Of a stretch of 64,000 bases of DNA, positions 46,646 through 55,804 are shown in pieces. How positions within the stretch are numbered: the stretch's first letter is position 1; each line of letters begins with the position of its first letter. The position numbers and the translations under genes are program-made. A model generated the notes under the pieces. The model saw only the letters and a program-made list of their open reading frames with translations. It was not told the DNA's origin and did no database searches. The stretch comes from an uncultured Saprospiraceae bacterium (GTDB lineage: Bacteria; Bacteroidota; Bacteroidia; Chitinophagales; Saprospiraceae), in contig CALGLU010000048.1 of assembly GCA_937959275.1 (NCBI GenBank), forward strand, positions 21,341 through 85,340. The letters run 5' to 3'.

Positions 46646-49068
46646 CTACCAGTACAAGCGAAACAATAACAATGGAGTCCTTTCAAGTAATGTTTTGTTA
46701 ACAAAAGCAATTGATGGTATCTCTGTTGTTGACCCTTTAAGATCTAAATAATACTCTCTTGCATATACATTATTTCGATTCAATACATTGATGACAGATA
46801 GAGATATTTCAGCCCTCAATTTTCCTTTTTTTTCAAAAGGCGTTCTGTAGTGAACACCTAAGTCGAAGCGACCATATTGTCTGAGTCGTCTTGTATTAAT
46901 TGTATCATATTCAAGGACGTATAATCGCGAATTATCATGATCATCAACTATGGTTACAATTTCACTTGGTTCGGTAAAAGGCAATCCAGAATGGAATCTT
47001 CCTGTCAAGGAAAATTGAAATCTTTTGAATTGATAATTTCCCACAACATTTCCTATGTGTCTGATATCTTGTGGTGCGTTGAATGACTCAGCAGATTTTT
47101 CTTGGAAGGTATATTTAGCATGAGCTAACGAATAATTTAACCAAAAGCTAATCTGATCCCATTTCTTTTTCAATAATAAATCTAGACCCACTGCCTTAGA
47201 GCTTCCTTTCGTTAATTCTATATCCCATATTAAAGGATCAAATTGTGCAGAACTCGTATTCAGTCCTGTTGTATAATTATAATACACCTCCCAGTCAAGC
47301 AACCATCCATGCTTCAGATATATCATACCTAGAGACAGTTTATTAGACTGTTGGGTATACTCATCAACATTTGTACTTAGTATCCATAACGGCGTTTCTA
47401 CTTCAATTAGATTTTCTCCGAATTGATTTATTTGACTTAGGAATTGGTGAAATATGCCACCCTCCGTGTAAAATCCACTCGTTTAATATTATAGTCATAG
47501 CCACCTTGCACTGACCAATCTTTCGACAGATTCATTGCATTTGAAAAAGAATATGTGCGATCATATATTTCATTGAATTCGTCATAATCCCTTAAGTTTA
47601 CATTCAACTCTTCTTCGTTTAAGTTGTAAGAATTCCGATAAGCAGAATGTAAAATGGAAACAGTAGGACTCCATTTATTTGTCGTTTTCCAAGTCATACT
47701 GGTATTTATTGCAACAGCTCGTTCATCAATTCGATCTGCAGAAATAAATGGATCGTCTTGAAAACTATAGCTGTATTCAAACGCTTGAGAGTTTTGAAAT
47801 AGACTAGCCTTGATAAACAACCGAGGATGTGGCTTATATAAAAACTTTGTTTTCCAATCGTGAAACGCTAAATCCTGCTCTCCATTTAAAGAGCCTTCTG
47901 TCACATCCAAAGATTGATCATCAATAATAGAATATTGTAAGACTCTATCAATATAATGATTTGTGGGAGTTGTTCTCATTATGGGACTTGTGCTATGTCT
48001 TCCAGATAAAATGATCGCCAACTTATCTTTTGTCAAAGGTAGGTCTACATTAAAATGTGCTTCCGTAAGTGTTATACCCACACTCCCACTTGTAGATTGG
48101 TTAATACTATCAGTCATCGAAATATCAATGACACCACCGACACGATTATCATATCGAGGATCATAGGAGCCTTTGTAAATATTTATTTTATCAACAGCGA
48201 AGGGGTTGATCGCTGATATCATTCCAAATAAGTGACCAGACTGATACAGAGGCGCCCCTTCCCACAACAATAAATTTTGACTTTCCGTACTACCTCGAAT
48301 CATGAGGTGTGTTGCACTTTCATCTGTACTAACAATACCAGGTATCAGCTGTATCGTCTTCAGAACATCATGCTCTACTGCAGAATGATTTCTCGATAGC
48401 TGACTGTAATCCATACTATAGCCATTATATGCTTCACCTTCTGTAATACCATCGAGTACATAATCTGTAATAATGATTTCATTTGTCCATAATTGAGAAT
48501 CGGTATGTAGATAAATCGTTGGACATGGATCTAAACTTAGTTCTTGCAATGAAATTTTTTTCGTTTCATAGCCAATGTAACTAATAGAAATAGTTTGATT
48601 TTTGTGCGCGATAAGATCGAATTCAAAATATCCATTCAGCATTGTCTGTGAGCCATCACTTGAGCCATCTGCAGAAATATTCGCGAAAGCTAAGGATTCA
48701 TTCGTCAGACCATCTTTGATCATACCGCAAATTTTATAACGTGCCGGATCAGGGGTAAAGATCAGAACAGTCTTGTTATTTAAATCAAAGTCATACGGTG
48801 TGTTATACAATAATTTTTGAAGCTCATTTTGAGTGATATCAGATGACAAGCTTCCTGTGTAGGTGAATGCCTTAAGTAGAGTAGGATCATAATTAAACGA
48901 ATAATCAGATTTTACTTCTAGAAGCATGAGAACCTGATCTAATGTTTCATTATCAAAAGACAACTGATTCTGACTCCGAACGTGGTGGGAGAAAATACAT
49001 ACCAATGAAATACAAAAGGTAATTTTTGACAGTAGATTATTGTGGTTCAATTTGTACGGACGATCCAT
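46646..49068 (-). pseudogene. TonB-dependent receptor (FecA-like), frameshifted
   Basis: The frame from 49068 starts with a signal peptide, then an STN (secretin/TonB short N-terminal) domain, a carboxypeptidase-regulatory-like domain and a plug (IRGSTESQNLLLWEG, GGVIDISM). It breaks at the A4 run 47470-47473 (TTTT on the coding strand). One added T restores KRVDFYTEGGIFHQF and reads on in frame to the C-terminal barrel ending in LLFRLYW at 46646, giving a normal receptor of about 808 residues. It would import a siderophore, sugar or peptide. The gene overlaps fecR by 32 bp. Frameshift or sequencing error cannot be separated here. Confidence 0.85.
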
Positions 49069-49948
49069 CTTCAGATAAACTAAATTGCAGACCTAATGGT
49101 TTACATATATCACTAACGGCTGTTTCTAGATTATCATGTGAAAAGCTTCCAGTAAACCTTCTGTTGACATTTGTTAAACTCACTTTTATATTGTATTGTC
49201 GTTCAAGTTCAGCAAATACATCCTTGACAGGTACATTTGTAAACGTAGAGACGCCTTGTATCCATGATGGTTCTTTAGCAAGTACTGCTTGTTTTTCTGA
49301 CATCACTTGATCAATTACCTCAATACGTTCGCCTTGGATAAGAATAATCTCATGGCCTGAAGAGATCACTTGAACCTTTCCTTCATAACAGGTCACTTGA
49401 AGATTACTGCCCCAAGCGCTAACATTAAATTGAGTGCCAAGCACACGAATTTCTCCTTGATCAGTTTTGACTATAAATGGCTTACCTTTTTCAACATCAA
49501 ATAAGGCTTCTCCATCTAAATGTATCGTTCTCTCTATGTCCCAATCATCATACGTATAGCGGACACTTGAACCGTCATTAATCGTAATCTTAGATCCATC
49601 ACCTGGTTGTACGACTTTAGTTGTTCCATTTTCAACTAGGTATAGTTTCTCTGAATCAAAAGCAATATTCACACCGATGAGAACTGCTATGCTGGCTGCT
49701 ATGCCTACTATCCATCTCCAGCTCTTCGCGCGTAAAGGGATTTCTTTCGCGACCTTTGGTGAGATATGATTTGCTTTGAATTTATCATATCCCGCTGTTG
49801 TATCATATTTCGGTAACGACAATGATTCACTAGTGCGAATAATGGTTTCAAGTGACTCTAATGTACCGTCAGCTTTAAGCTGTTGGAGCTCTTCAGGACT
49901 AATGTCTCCACTCAACCAACGTGCATATAATGTGTCACTATCTTCCAT
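49037..49948 (-). CDS. FecR-family anti-sigma regulator
   Basis: The 303-residue protein has a cytosolic N-terminal part, a membrane helix WIVGIAASIAVLIGVNIAF (about 80-98) and the FecR periplasmic region with the signature WDIERTIHLDGEALFDV and GTQFNVSAWG. DUF4974 (RRFTGSFSHDNLETAVSDI) ends it. It senses the receptor and controls the sigma factor. The operon order is sigma, FecR, receptor. Confidence 0.93.
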   Translation of the reverse strand: MEDSDTLYARWLSGDISPEELQQLKADGTLESLETIIRTSESLSLPKYDTTAGYDKFKANHISPKVAKEIPLRAKSWRWIVGIAASIAVLIGVNIAFDSEKLYLVENGTTKVVQPGDGSKITINDGSSVRYTYDDWDIERTIHLDGEALFDVEKGKPFIVKTDQGEIRVLGTQFNVSAWGSNLQVTCYEGKVQVISSGHEIILIQGERIEVIDQVMSEKQAVLAKEPSWIQGVSTFTNVPVKDVFAELERQYNIKVSLTNVNRRFTGSFSHDNLETAVSDICKPLGLQFSLSEDGSSVQIEPQ

Positions 49949-49984
49949 TTCTTTTTTAATACAACAATGTTACTTTATAATACC

Positions 49985-50488
49985 CTACAGCTTCGGCGAT
50001 ATTTTTCTTAATGTAGCTAAAGCCTTATGCATCCGTTTCTCTACTGCTTTGACACTCAAATTTAATCTTTCTGCAATTTCTCGATATTTTAAATCATCAA
50101 TGCGACTCATTAAGAAGACTTCTCTTTGTCCTTCTGGTAAATTTTGAATCGCTGTCTCTAATCGTAATTTAAACTCAGCCTCTTCCAATTGGAATTGAGG
50201 TGTCAGATTACTGCGTTCGGTATGAGCTTTATTTTCAAATTTTAAAACGACCTTATTATGTTTTACTTGATTTAAAAATATATGATTAGCTACAGTAAAC
50301 AAAAATGCCTTTGACTTATCCTGAGTTACTTTCGCACATTGTTCCCATAGCTTACCGAAGGCATCTTGCATAAGGTCTTCGGACTGCTGCAAGTTTCCTG
50401 TCTTATAGTACATAAAATTACGTAAAGACTCTGCATACATCGTAAATATTGACGTAAACACCTTCTCCTCACAAACAGAATCATTCAT
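49985..50488 (-). CDS. FecI-like ECF sigma factor
   Basis: The 167-residue protein has region 2 (SEDLMQDAFGKLWEQ) and region 4 (LKYREIAERLNLSVKAVEKRM). It lies 36 bp before fecR and is the first gene of the three-gene cell-surface signalling operon. Likely targets are the receptor and perhaps the divergent 1210-residue enzyme; no direct evidence of binding sites is visible. Confidence 0.93.
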   Translation of the reverse strand: MNDSVCEEKVFTSIFTMYAESLRNFMYYKTGNLQQSEDLMQDAFGKLWEQCAKVTQDKSKAFLFTVANHIFLNQVKHNKVVLKFENKAHTERSNLTPQFQLEEAEFKLRLETAIQNLPEGQREVFLMSRIDDLKYREIAERLNLSVKAVEKRMHKALATLRKISPKL

Positions 50489-50697
50489 AAAAACAATCTC
50501 GAATCGAAACTGAAAGTAAGTAAATAATATGAAAACACTCTTTCTCTTTTAGGCGAAGCAATAAGAATTGATCTGATGAAATAACCCACCCATCGTGCGA
50601 TGACAATACCAATATCTATCTAGACTTAATAATAAAAATTTATTTAATCGGTAGGGTAAAGAAATGTGAAGTTGTTTTATATCAAAACCAAATAATT

Positions 50698-53600
50698 ATG
50701 CGCTCACAAAAAACCTCAGTTCAATCATTCTTAATTCCAGCTTTGATTTGCATCATGTCGATATTGTCAAGTGGCAATCTTTCTGGTCAAAATCTTAAAG
50801 TATTTATACTCGCAGGACAATCAAATATGCAAGGCCATGGTGAAATAGAACCTGCAAGCACGAATGGCACTCTTTCTCATTTCATGGCCACAAACAATAC
50901 CAATTTTTTCGATTATGTACAAGATGTGGATGGTAGCTGGGCGACTCAAGATGATGTGTGGTTGAGATATCAACATGAAGATGGCCATTTATTAGCTGAC
51001 AATTTAACTATTGGCTTTGGTGCATCAGATACACAAATAGGACCTGAACTCGGAATTGGACACGTCTTAGGTGAATATTATGACGAACAAGTGCTCTTGA
51101 TAAAAACTTGTTGGGGAGGAAAAAGTCTAGCAGTAGATTTTAGACCTCCAAGTTCTGGAGGCACAGTTGGACCGTATTACAATCAGATGATCTCGGATGT
51201 CAGAGCAGCAATAGATAATATTGCAACAGAATTCCCACAATATACTGGTGGTCAAATAGACATTGCGGGCTTTGCATGGTTTCAAGGTTGGAATGATGGT
51301 GAGTCTGAAACGTACTTAAATGAATACGAACAAAACTTGATAAACCTCATCGCTGATGTCAGAACTGAATTTGAAGTCCCTAATTTGCCTTTTGTCTTTG
51401 GGCTTACTGGCAATGGTGGTCGAGACATAGAAGAAGGAGATGGCTGGGTCAATGGCTTACAGACGTCTTTAGTGCCTGCACAAATTCGAGCGGCTAATTA
51501 CATTGGACATACTAAGGTGGCTTTTGCAGAAACGCGCGATTTTTGGAGAGACGGAGAGATGTCTCCCGAACCTGACTTTTTACACCCTTGGAATAATAAT
51601 GCAGAAAGCTACCTCCGCATTGGACATGAAATAGGTATTGAAATGATCAATACTTTAAATGCGGGCAATCCGGTAAATGAAGTCATTGATCCAGAAGTAG
51701 GTGGCGTCCAAAATAATACGAACGCTGCCTTACCTGCATCCTACAATTATAAAGAATATGTATTTGCTCAGCCTAATGACCAAGGTGCTTGCCAGGGCAT
51801 TATTAATAATACAGCTACTATTGATCAAATATATCTAGCTCAAACACATAGACGAGCCATAGGTCACCCCTTGTTCTTTACCATCGGGTTTAGACCAGCT
51901 GTATTGCAAGTGGCTGTCACTGGCAGTGGAGCCGCTCCTGATGTCACAGTGATTGGCACGAGAGACGGCAGTACAATAGGAACGCTTTGCCTATCAGGAC
52001 CCGCTAGTTTAGGGGCTACGATAGATCTCAGCACAGCCAATTTTGAGGATTACTTCTCTGTGACGTTGCCGAAGAGCTGGATTGAAGATGGCTTAGAGCT
52101 GACTATTGAGGCAGGCAATGCGAGCCGATTGCTGAGTCCTACAGATTTGAAAATAGGTCCTTACACAGAAATGAACTTAGTCGAGGTAAAAATGGACATC
52201 ATCGATTATAACATTACACCAGTCATCCAAAACAAACAAGCAGATTTGTTGGAAGAGCTGGCGTCTGCTATTCCAGCAAGTGTAGTGAGATATGGAACCT
52301 TCCCAGAGGTAATTCCATTTCCAGAATATGTTGTTTCTAACGATGTAGAACAGTTGCTTCGCTTTTCAAGTGTTGACGAATATGACGCTGCAGGCTTCTC
52401 TAATTTAGCTCAACTCAATTCTGTCGCCACCCTTTTTATGGAAAGTCTTCAGCAGGCTTGCGGAGATTATACGTCTACGGTATACTTTGGGAATACCTTG
52501 AATTTGAATCCTGGAGGTTGGGGAGGCAATAGGACATTTGTTGCTGCAGATTATGATGATGTGTTTATTCATGAATTAGGACATGCTCTTTCCTTACCAC
52601 ATTGGGGTGAAGCATTCAATAGACCAGTTGAAAACGACGACGAATATTTATATCCGTATGGTGGTGATGTTGCTCAACCGGGATTGCCTCTTGAAGGAGG
52701 CGGCATAGGAGAGACATGGACATTTATTCAGCATGAATATGCCTTCGTCAATCCTAAATGTGTGCTACCTGGAAATGATAATATTGGATTAGAACGAAGC
52801 GACTGTATGCAACGAGAGATAAGTTGCAATGAATGGCGAGGTAATGCAGAGGGTCCTTGGGAAGGGTTTAGTGATTTTTCGTCATATGCGATGCATCACT
52901 ATTTAGTTGGAGGAGCAGTCATAAATGGGCAGGTTCCCTATCGGAACGAGATGATAGATTTTCAAATTCCTAAACAAGAAGGATTTCCCATGGTAAGCCT
53001 CGTAAACGGAAAAAGAGTATTTGAAAGAGATCCATTACAAGCTCAAGACACAGGTGTCGAAGATTGGTTTAATTTACCAGGTGAAGAGCAAATTAATCAG
53101 GACATATATTTGTTATACGGCTTCATTCATCCAACTCAAGATCAAGCGAATGTTCTCTATCAACCACTCAAAATGAATGGAACACTTTTGCCCAATATTG
53201 ATCCTACAGATCCGCAAATGTTCGCAACATTAAAAAACCTAACACCACAAGAAAGTCCTGTATTGTATTATAATGAAAGAGATATAACACTCAAGGTATA
53301 TTACGACGATGGTAGCATTAGACATGTTATAGTCCCTTATCAATCTTTTGAGAGAGAGTCCGATTATTATGGAATATGGAGGCGTGATGTAGCACATTTT
53401 GCCGTCACTGTACCTGCCGATAAAAACATCTGTAGTGTAGAAATGTATCATCGTCCATTTTTAATCAGAGATGCCAATGATGATAGTGAGGGGAATATCA
53501 ATTTTGCAGCTCATAATATCACGGCCGCAAACTTCATGTCTGCTGCGGTATTAAAAGCTCAAGTAGATTTCTCTTGCAACTGTCCTGGTATGGCTGGGTA

Positions 53601-54330
53601 TGTCTTGCCTGGCACACCATGCAATGATGGGAATCCTGACACCTACAATGATGTAGAAGATGGTAGTTGTAATTGTGTTGGTATGCCGATGAACGATGAG
53701 TGTAACTTTATCAGGAATGGTCGATTCACCAGCAATTTTGCCAGTTGGTGGACTTGGGGAAGTACCGTAACTAATCCTGATGGCGTGGCTACATTTTCAG
53801 ATATTAACCCTGATGATGCTGGTATAGCACAGGGACCATTCAATTTAGCTATGGATGAAAGTTTTGTCATTGAGTTTGACGCATTTGCGACTGAAGAAAG
53901 AACAATAGATGTATTTATCACTGCTTCAGCCGGCACGTTTACAAGGTATTTTTCGGAAACTGTGAACTTGACGCTTAATCGTCAGAGCTACACTCTGGGT
54001 TTCGACATGACAGCTGATGAGGTGGTTGAAATAGAATTTAATTTTGAGGATGTTGAAGCAGGACAAGGCGCTTCAATTTTCTTAGATCAGGTAAGTTTGC
54101 GCAAAGACGACTGTCCACTATTTGATCCATGTGTAGCAAATCTATTGGTGAGTTCTCCTGTTGCACCAGGTTTTCACAAAGCAGATATTGAGTTGTCATC
54201 AGATGGCCAAATCAATACTGAGATGTCCCTGCATTTTCAAGCCGGACAAGCCATAGAGTTACTGCCAACTTTTGAGATTGTGCGTGGAGCTGAATTAATG
54301 ACCACAATCACACCATGTCTTATAGATTAA
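50698..54330 (+). CDS. Secreted fusion: sialate-O-acetylesterase-like domain plus HExxH metalloprotease-like domain
   Basis: The 1210-residue protein has a signal peptide (to about 30). A SASA/CE6-like esterase domain spans about 33-330, with nucleophile S42 in LAGQSNMQGHG and D293/H296 in PDFLHPW. A zinc motif HELGHALSLPH (H625, E626, H629, H635) marks a second, metzincin-like domain resembling M66/StcE-type proteases. Two short Cys-rich repeats (CNCPGM.., CNCVGM..), a CBM4/9-like domain (about 1000-1135) and a C-terminal sequence like FQAGQAIELLPTFEIVRGAE follow. It may deacetylate and cut O-glycosylated proteins or mucin-like polymers. Divergent from the FecI-FecR operon. Confidence 0.78.
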   Translation: MRSQKTSVQSFLIPALICIMSILSSGNLSGQNLKVFILAGQSNMQGHGEIEPASTNGTLSHFMATNNTNFFDYVQDVDGSWATQDDVWLRYQHEDGHLLADNLTIGFGASDTQIGPELGIGHVLGEYYDEQVLLIKTCWGGKSLAVDFRPPSSGGTVGPYYNQMISDVRAAIDNIATEFPQYTGGQIDIAGFAWFQGWNDGESETYLNEYEQNLINLIADVRTEFEVPNLPFVFGLTGNGGRDIEEGDGWVNGLQTSLVPAQIRAANYIGHTKVAFAETRDFWRDGEMSPEPDFLHPWNNNAESYLRIGHEIGIEMINTLNAGNPVNEVIDPEVGGVQNNTNAALPASYNYKEYVFAQPNDQGACQGIINNTATIDQIYLAQTHRRAIGHPLFFTIGFRPAVLQVAVTGSGAAPDVTVIGTRDGSTIGTLCLSGPASLGATIDLSTANFEDYFSVTLPKSWIEDGLELTIEAGNASRLLSPTDLKIGPYTEMNLVEVKMDIIDYNITPVIQNKQADLLEELASAIPASVVRYGTFPEVIPFPEYVVSNDVEQLLRFSSVDEYDAAGFSNLAQLNSVATLFMESLQQACGDYTSTVYFGNTLNLNPGGWGGNRTFVAADYDDVFIHELGHALSLPHWGEAFNRPVENDDEYLYPYGGDVAQPGLPLEGGGIGETWTFIQHEYAFVNPKCVLPGNDNIGLERSDCMQREISCNEWRGNAEGPWEGFSDFSSYAMHHYLVGGAVINGQVPYRNEMIDFQIPKQEGFPMVSLVNGKRVFERDPLQAQDTGVEDWFNLPGEEQINQDIYLLYGFIHPTQDQANVLYQPLKMNGTLLPNIDPTDPQMFATLKNLTPQESPVLYYNERDITLKVYYDDGSIRHVIVPYQSFERESDYYGIWRRDVAHFAVTVPADKNICSVEMYHRPFLIRDANDDSEGNINFAAHNITAANFMSAAVLKAQVDFSCNCPGMAGYVLPGTPCNDGNPDTYNDVEDGSCNCVGMPMNDECNFIRNGRFTSNFASWWTWGSTVTNPDGVATFSDINPDDAGIAQGPFNLAMDESFVIEFDAFATEERTIDVFITASAGTFTRYFSETVNLTLNRQSYTLGFDMTADEVVEIEFNFEDVEAGQGASIFLDQVSLRKDDCPLFDPCVANLLVSSPVAPGFHKADIELSSDGQINTEMSLHFQAGQAIELLPTFEIVRGAELMTTITPCLID

Positions 54331-54356
54331 TCAAATCATCTTAAATAATTATTGCA

Positions 54357-54575
54357 ATGACCGCGAGAAAATGCGCACGTCAAATATCAACGAGGGAGAT
54401 GCAAGTGCTTGAAAACATCTCCCATGGATTTAGCATCAAAGAAATCACCCAAAAATTACAATTGAGTAATCATACCATTATCAGCCATCGAAAAAATCTC
54501 CGCACTAAGCTTAAAGCGACAAATTCTCCTGAGTTAGTGCGGAGAGGATTTCAACTGGGCTATCTGTCTCCTTAA
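54357..54575 (+). CDS. Single-domain LuxR-type regulator
   Basis: The 72-residue protein is almost exactly one GerE/LuxR helix-turn-helix (STREMQVLENISHGFSIKEI, LSNHTIISHRKNLRTKL). No receiver or ligand domain is present. It lies 26 bp after the esterase-protease gene, so it is probably in the same transcript and may feed back on it. Similar small HTH proteins exist in spore and phage systems (GerE-like). Confidence 0.85.
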   Translation: MTARKCARQISTREMQVLENISHGFSIKEITQKLQLSNHTIISHRKNLRTKLKATNSPELVRRGFQLGYLSP

Positions 54576-54626
54576 TCAAATTTAAATAAATAGCTGTATA
54601 AAAGTAGTTGTTTTTCGTCTACTCAA

Positions 54627-54661
54627 GGCACAGGTTCGCTTTGATAGCCTTAGCTATCAAG
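54627..54661 (+). repeat. Intergenic repeat, copy B, uninterrupted palindrome
   Basis: Bases 54642-54661 form TTGATAGCCTTAGCTATCAA, an 8-bp stem with a CTTA loop. Together with 54627-54641 it matches copy A at 2149-2176. It resembles a transposable palindromic (REP-like) unit and may be a vacant target of the IS110 element. The surrounding 54576-54871 gap has no gene seen. Confidence 0.55.
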
Positions 54662-54871
54662 GTCGGTTCTGTAACGAAGAGAAGGCGGGAAAGAATAATT
54701 TAATATGGGTAGATATTTAGTTCTTGAGGCACAAGTGTTCTTTAATTTAGTTAACCATAATATATCCAGTAAAACATGAATAATCAGTACCCCACAGACA
54801 AGCTAAACAGGTCAAAGCAAATTTTCTATTCTTGCAAATAGAAATTCAAATTCTTGCTTTATCATGAAATC

Positions 54872-55351
54872 TTATAAGTCCTTCGCCCAAAACACTGCCT
54901 TACCCATTTCTGGATTTAACTCATAGCCCTCAAAGCCAAATACCTTATATACATGCTTGGCTCTATCGTTATGCTCAAGTACCTCAAGCGTGATTTTGCA
55001 ACAATCAGTCTCGCGTGCAACAGCCTCGACTTTGTTAAGCATATGTTTTGATAAGCCTTGTCCTCTAAACGCAGGTAAAATGGCAAAGTCATGAATATTA
55101 ATAAGCGGCTTAGCCTTAAATGAACTGAAGCCAAAAAAACAATTGGAAATACCTGCAATTTGATCGTCTACATAACAGAGTATAATCAAATTTGTTTGTT
55201 GCTTTTGTAAGGCTGGGACCAATCTCTTGATAACATCTGGGTCCAAAGGTCCACCGCCACCCATTGGGTCTTCTGCATAATTGCATAGCACATTTAGAAA
55301 ATCCTTCGCGTGTTGATCATTTGCTAAATCGGCAATAATTGTTTTAATCAT
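54872..55351 (-). CDS. GNAT-family N-acetyltransferase
   Basis: The 159-residue protein has the GNAT motif A (IHDFAILPAFRGQGLSKHML) and the following motif B (LEVLEHNDRAKHVYKVFGFEGYEL). It transfers an acetyl group from acetyl-CoA to a small molecule or protein; substrate unknown. It appears monocistronic. Confidence 0.88.
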   Translation of the reverse strand: MIKTIIADLANDQHAKDFLNVLCNYAEDPMGGGGPLDPDVIKRLVPALQKQQTNLIILCYVDDQIAGISNCFFGFSSFKAKPLINIHDFAILPAFRGQGLSKHMLNKVEAVARETDCCKITLEVLEHNDRAKHVYKVFGFEGYELNPEMGKAVFWAKDL

Positions 55352-55804
55352 GAATTCCTTTTATGGATTAAAGGTAGAGGAAGAATTGGTTAATTTTGTA
55401 AGTAGTGAATTAAAAAACTATAAGGCTAGTCCCTACCTTGAGTGCTCAAGTATCAAAATAATCTTTAACGAGATTCTTGATATAGGATACCAAGATGATC
55501 CAAACTGGTTTTCTTTCATTTTTTTCAATCGATAAAAAACAGCCTGTCCCGCTCTGCGAGAAAACAAAAAAACTCGGTCAGCACAATCCCTCCGGGTATC
55601 TGACCTGCAGCCGCCACTGTTCTTAATGAGTTCCTATTCAAGAGTGTTGCTTTATATTTCAGAAAAAGTTCATACCACTTTCGCTAATATAATTCAGTTG
55701 TCTTGGAGACACGCCCAGAGCATACAAGAATTAGGAATGATCTCCCTATTTTGACTCATTAAACATTTCCGTGGTGTATAAACATGTAAAAATCTGTTTT
55801 ACCA
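55352..55804. other. Gene-free intergenic region
   Basis: No supported gene lies in these 453 bp. A 61-codon frame opens at 55350, overlapping the divergent acetyltransferase start, but has no recognisable match and no space for its own start signals. A patch rich in G and C (about 55545-55620) stands out from the AT-rich flanks; I recognise no family. Confidence 0.5.

Noticed and set aside
55350..55535. 61-codon open frame with a plausible-looking composition
   Set aside because: Its ATG overlaps the divergent acetyltransferase start by two bases, leaving no room for start signals, and I recognise no match.
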